A stretch of DNA of 5,410 bases from Proteobacteria bacterium UBA3588 (GTDB lineage Bacteria > Pseudomonadota > Gammaproteobacteria > Thiohalomonadales > Thiohalomonadaceae), in contig DFMR01000128.1 of the NCBI GenBank assembly GCA_002376325.1, forward strand, positions 7,350-12,759. Reading direction: 5' to 3'. Positions 5,065-5,410 of this stretch are shown here, one piece after another. The translations under genes and the position numbers were made by a program. Position 1 is the stretch's first letter, and every line of letters begins with the position of its first letter. The notes beneath the pieces were generated by a model. The model was given only the letters and a program-made list of their open reading frames with translations, had not been told where the DNA came from and searched no databases.

Positions 5065-5410
5065 TCACGCGCGACGCCCACCCTGCATGGCGAGGAAGTT
5101 GGCCAGCAGTTGATGTCCGTGCGCCGTCAAGATCGATTCGGGATGGAACTGCACCCCTTCGATGACGAACGCGCGATGGCGCACCCCCATGATTTCGTCA
5201 CGTTCGCCGTCGGGCCGCTCGGTCCATGCCGTCACCTCCAGACAAGCGGGAAGCGAGGCCTGTTCGATCACCAGCGAGTGATAGCGCGTCGCCTCGAACG
5301 GATTGCTCAGACCGTGAAACACGCCGACGTCGCTGTGATGCACCGGCGAAGTCTTGCCGTGCATGATCTCGCGCGCATGCACGATGCGGCCGCCGAAGGC
5401 CTGGCCGATG
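5065..5410 (-). CDS. trpG: Anthranilate synthase glutamine amidotransferase subunit, 5' end cut by the window
   Basis: Class I glutamine amidotransferase that hydrolyses glutamine and passes ammonia to TrpE. The last 114 codons are visible (frame reaches 5409; stop TGA at 5067-5065). The frame runs on without a stop to the window edge, so this is a true partial gene, not one starting at the in-frame GTG at 5382. Visible are IGQAFGGRIVHAREIMHGKTSPVHH (typical of the segment right after the CLGHQ nucleophile elbow, itself just outside), FEATRYHSL, and GVQFHPESIL, which holds the catalytic His and Glu. PabA (folate synthesis) is nearly indistinguishable and such proteins can serve both pathways; adjacency to trpD and trpC favours TrpG. 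The 265-nt gap to trpD is long for an operon of this type. Confidence 0.95.
   Translation of the reverse strand, partial: IGQAFGGRIVHAREIMHGKTSPVHHSDVGVFHGLSNPFEATRYHSLVIEQASLPACLEVTAWTERPDGERDEIMGVRHRAFVIEGVQFHPESILTAHGHQLLANFLAMQGGRRA

Overview
The window is an ordinary stretch of core chromosome from a GC-rich gammaproteobacterium. The proteins resemble those of Pseudomonas and other GC-rich gammaproteobacteria, and the gene order matches, from memory, the trpG-trpD-trpC-vfr-osmC-speD-coq7 block of Pseudomonas aeruginosa (here read in reverse). The one extra gene is a small VOC/glyoxalase-fold protein between the osmC-like gene and speD. The repeat families and divergent details suggest a relative rather than Pseudomonas itself, but the species cannot be named from this sequence.

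Layout, left to right. The 3' end of coq7 (ubiquinone synthesis, + strand) runs into a very strong hairpin and a ~100-bp intergenic repeat. Next come three minus-strand genes, transcribed in the order osmC/yhfA-like -> VOC -> speD (S-adenosylmethionine decarboxylase, polyamine synthesis). Divergent from yhfA, on the + strand, is a Crp/Vfr-type cAMP-dependent regulator. After crp comes a repeat-rich convergent gap of about 220 bp (2734-2955). The rest is the minus-strand tryptophan cluster trpG (5'-truncated by the window edge) -> trpD -> trpC. It is split by a 265-bp gap between trpG and trpD that holds REP-like hairpins and a plausible internal promoter.

Working together: TrpG supplies ammonia for anthranilate synthase, TrpD adds phosphoribosyl to anthranilate, and TrpC makes indole-3-glycerol phosphate. 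The isomerase TrpF and the synthase subunits TrpE, TrpA and TrpB are not in the window. The osmC-VOC-speD run may be one transcript. The OsmC and VOC genes are 3 nt apart and the VOC ribosome site lies inside the end of osmC.

I found no new protein system. The unusual content is in the non-coding DNA. There is a ~100-bp family with inverted ends, present twice in opposite orientations. There are also two different families of GT(A/G)G-headed REP-like hairpins. In the 32-nt family, six of seven differences between two copies fall as compensatory changes within stem pairs.
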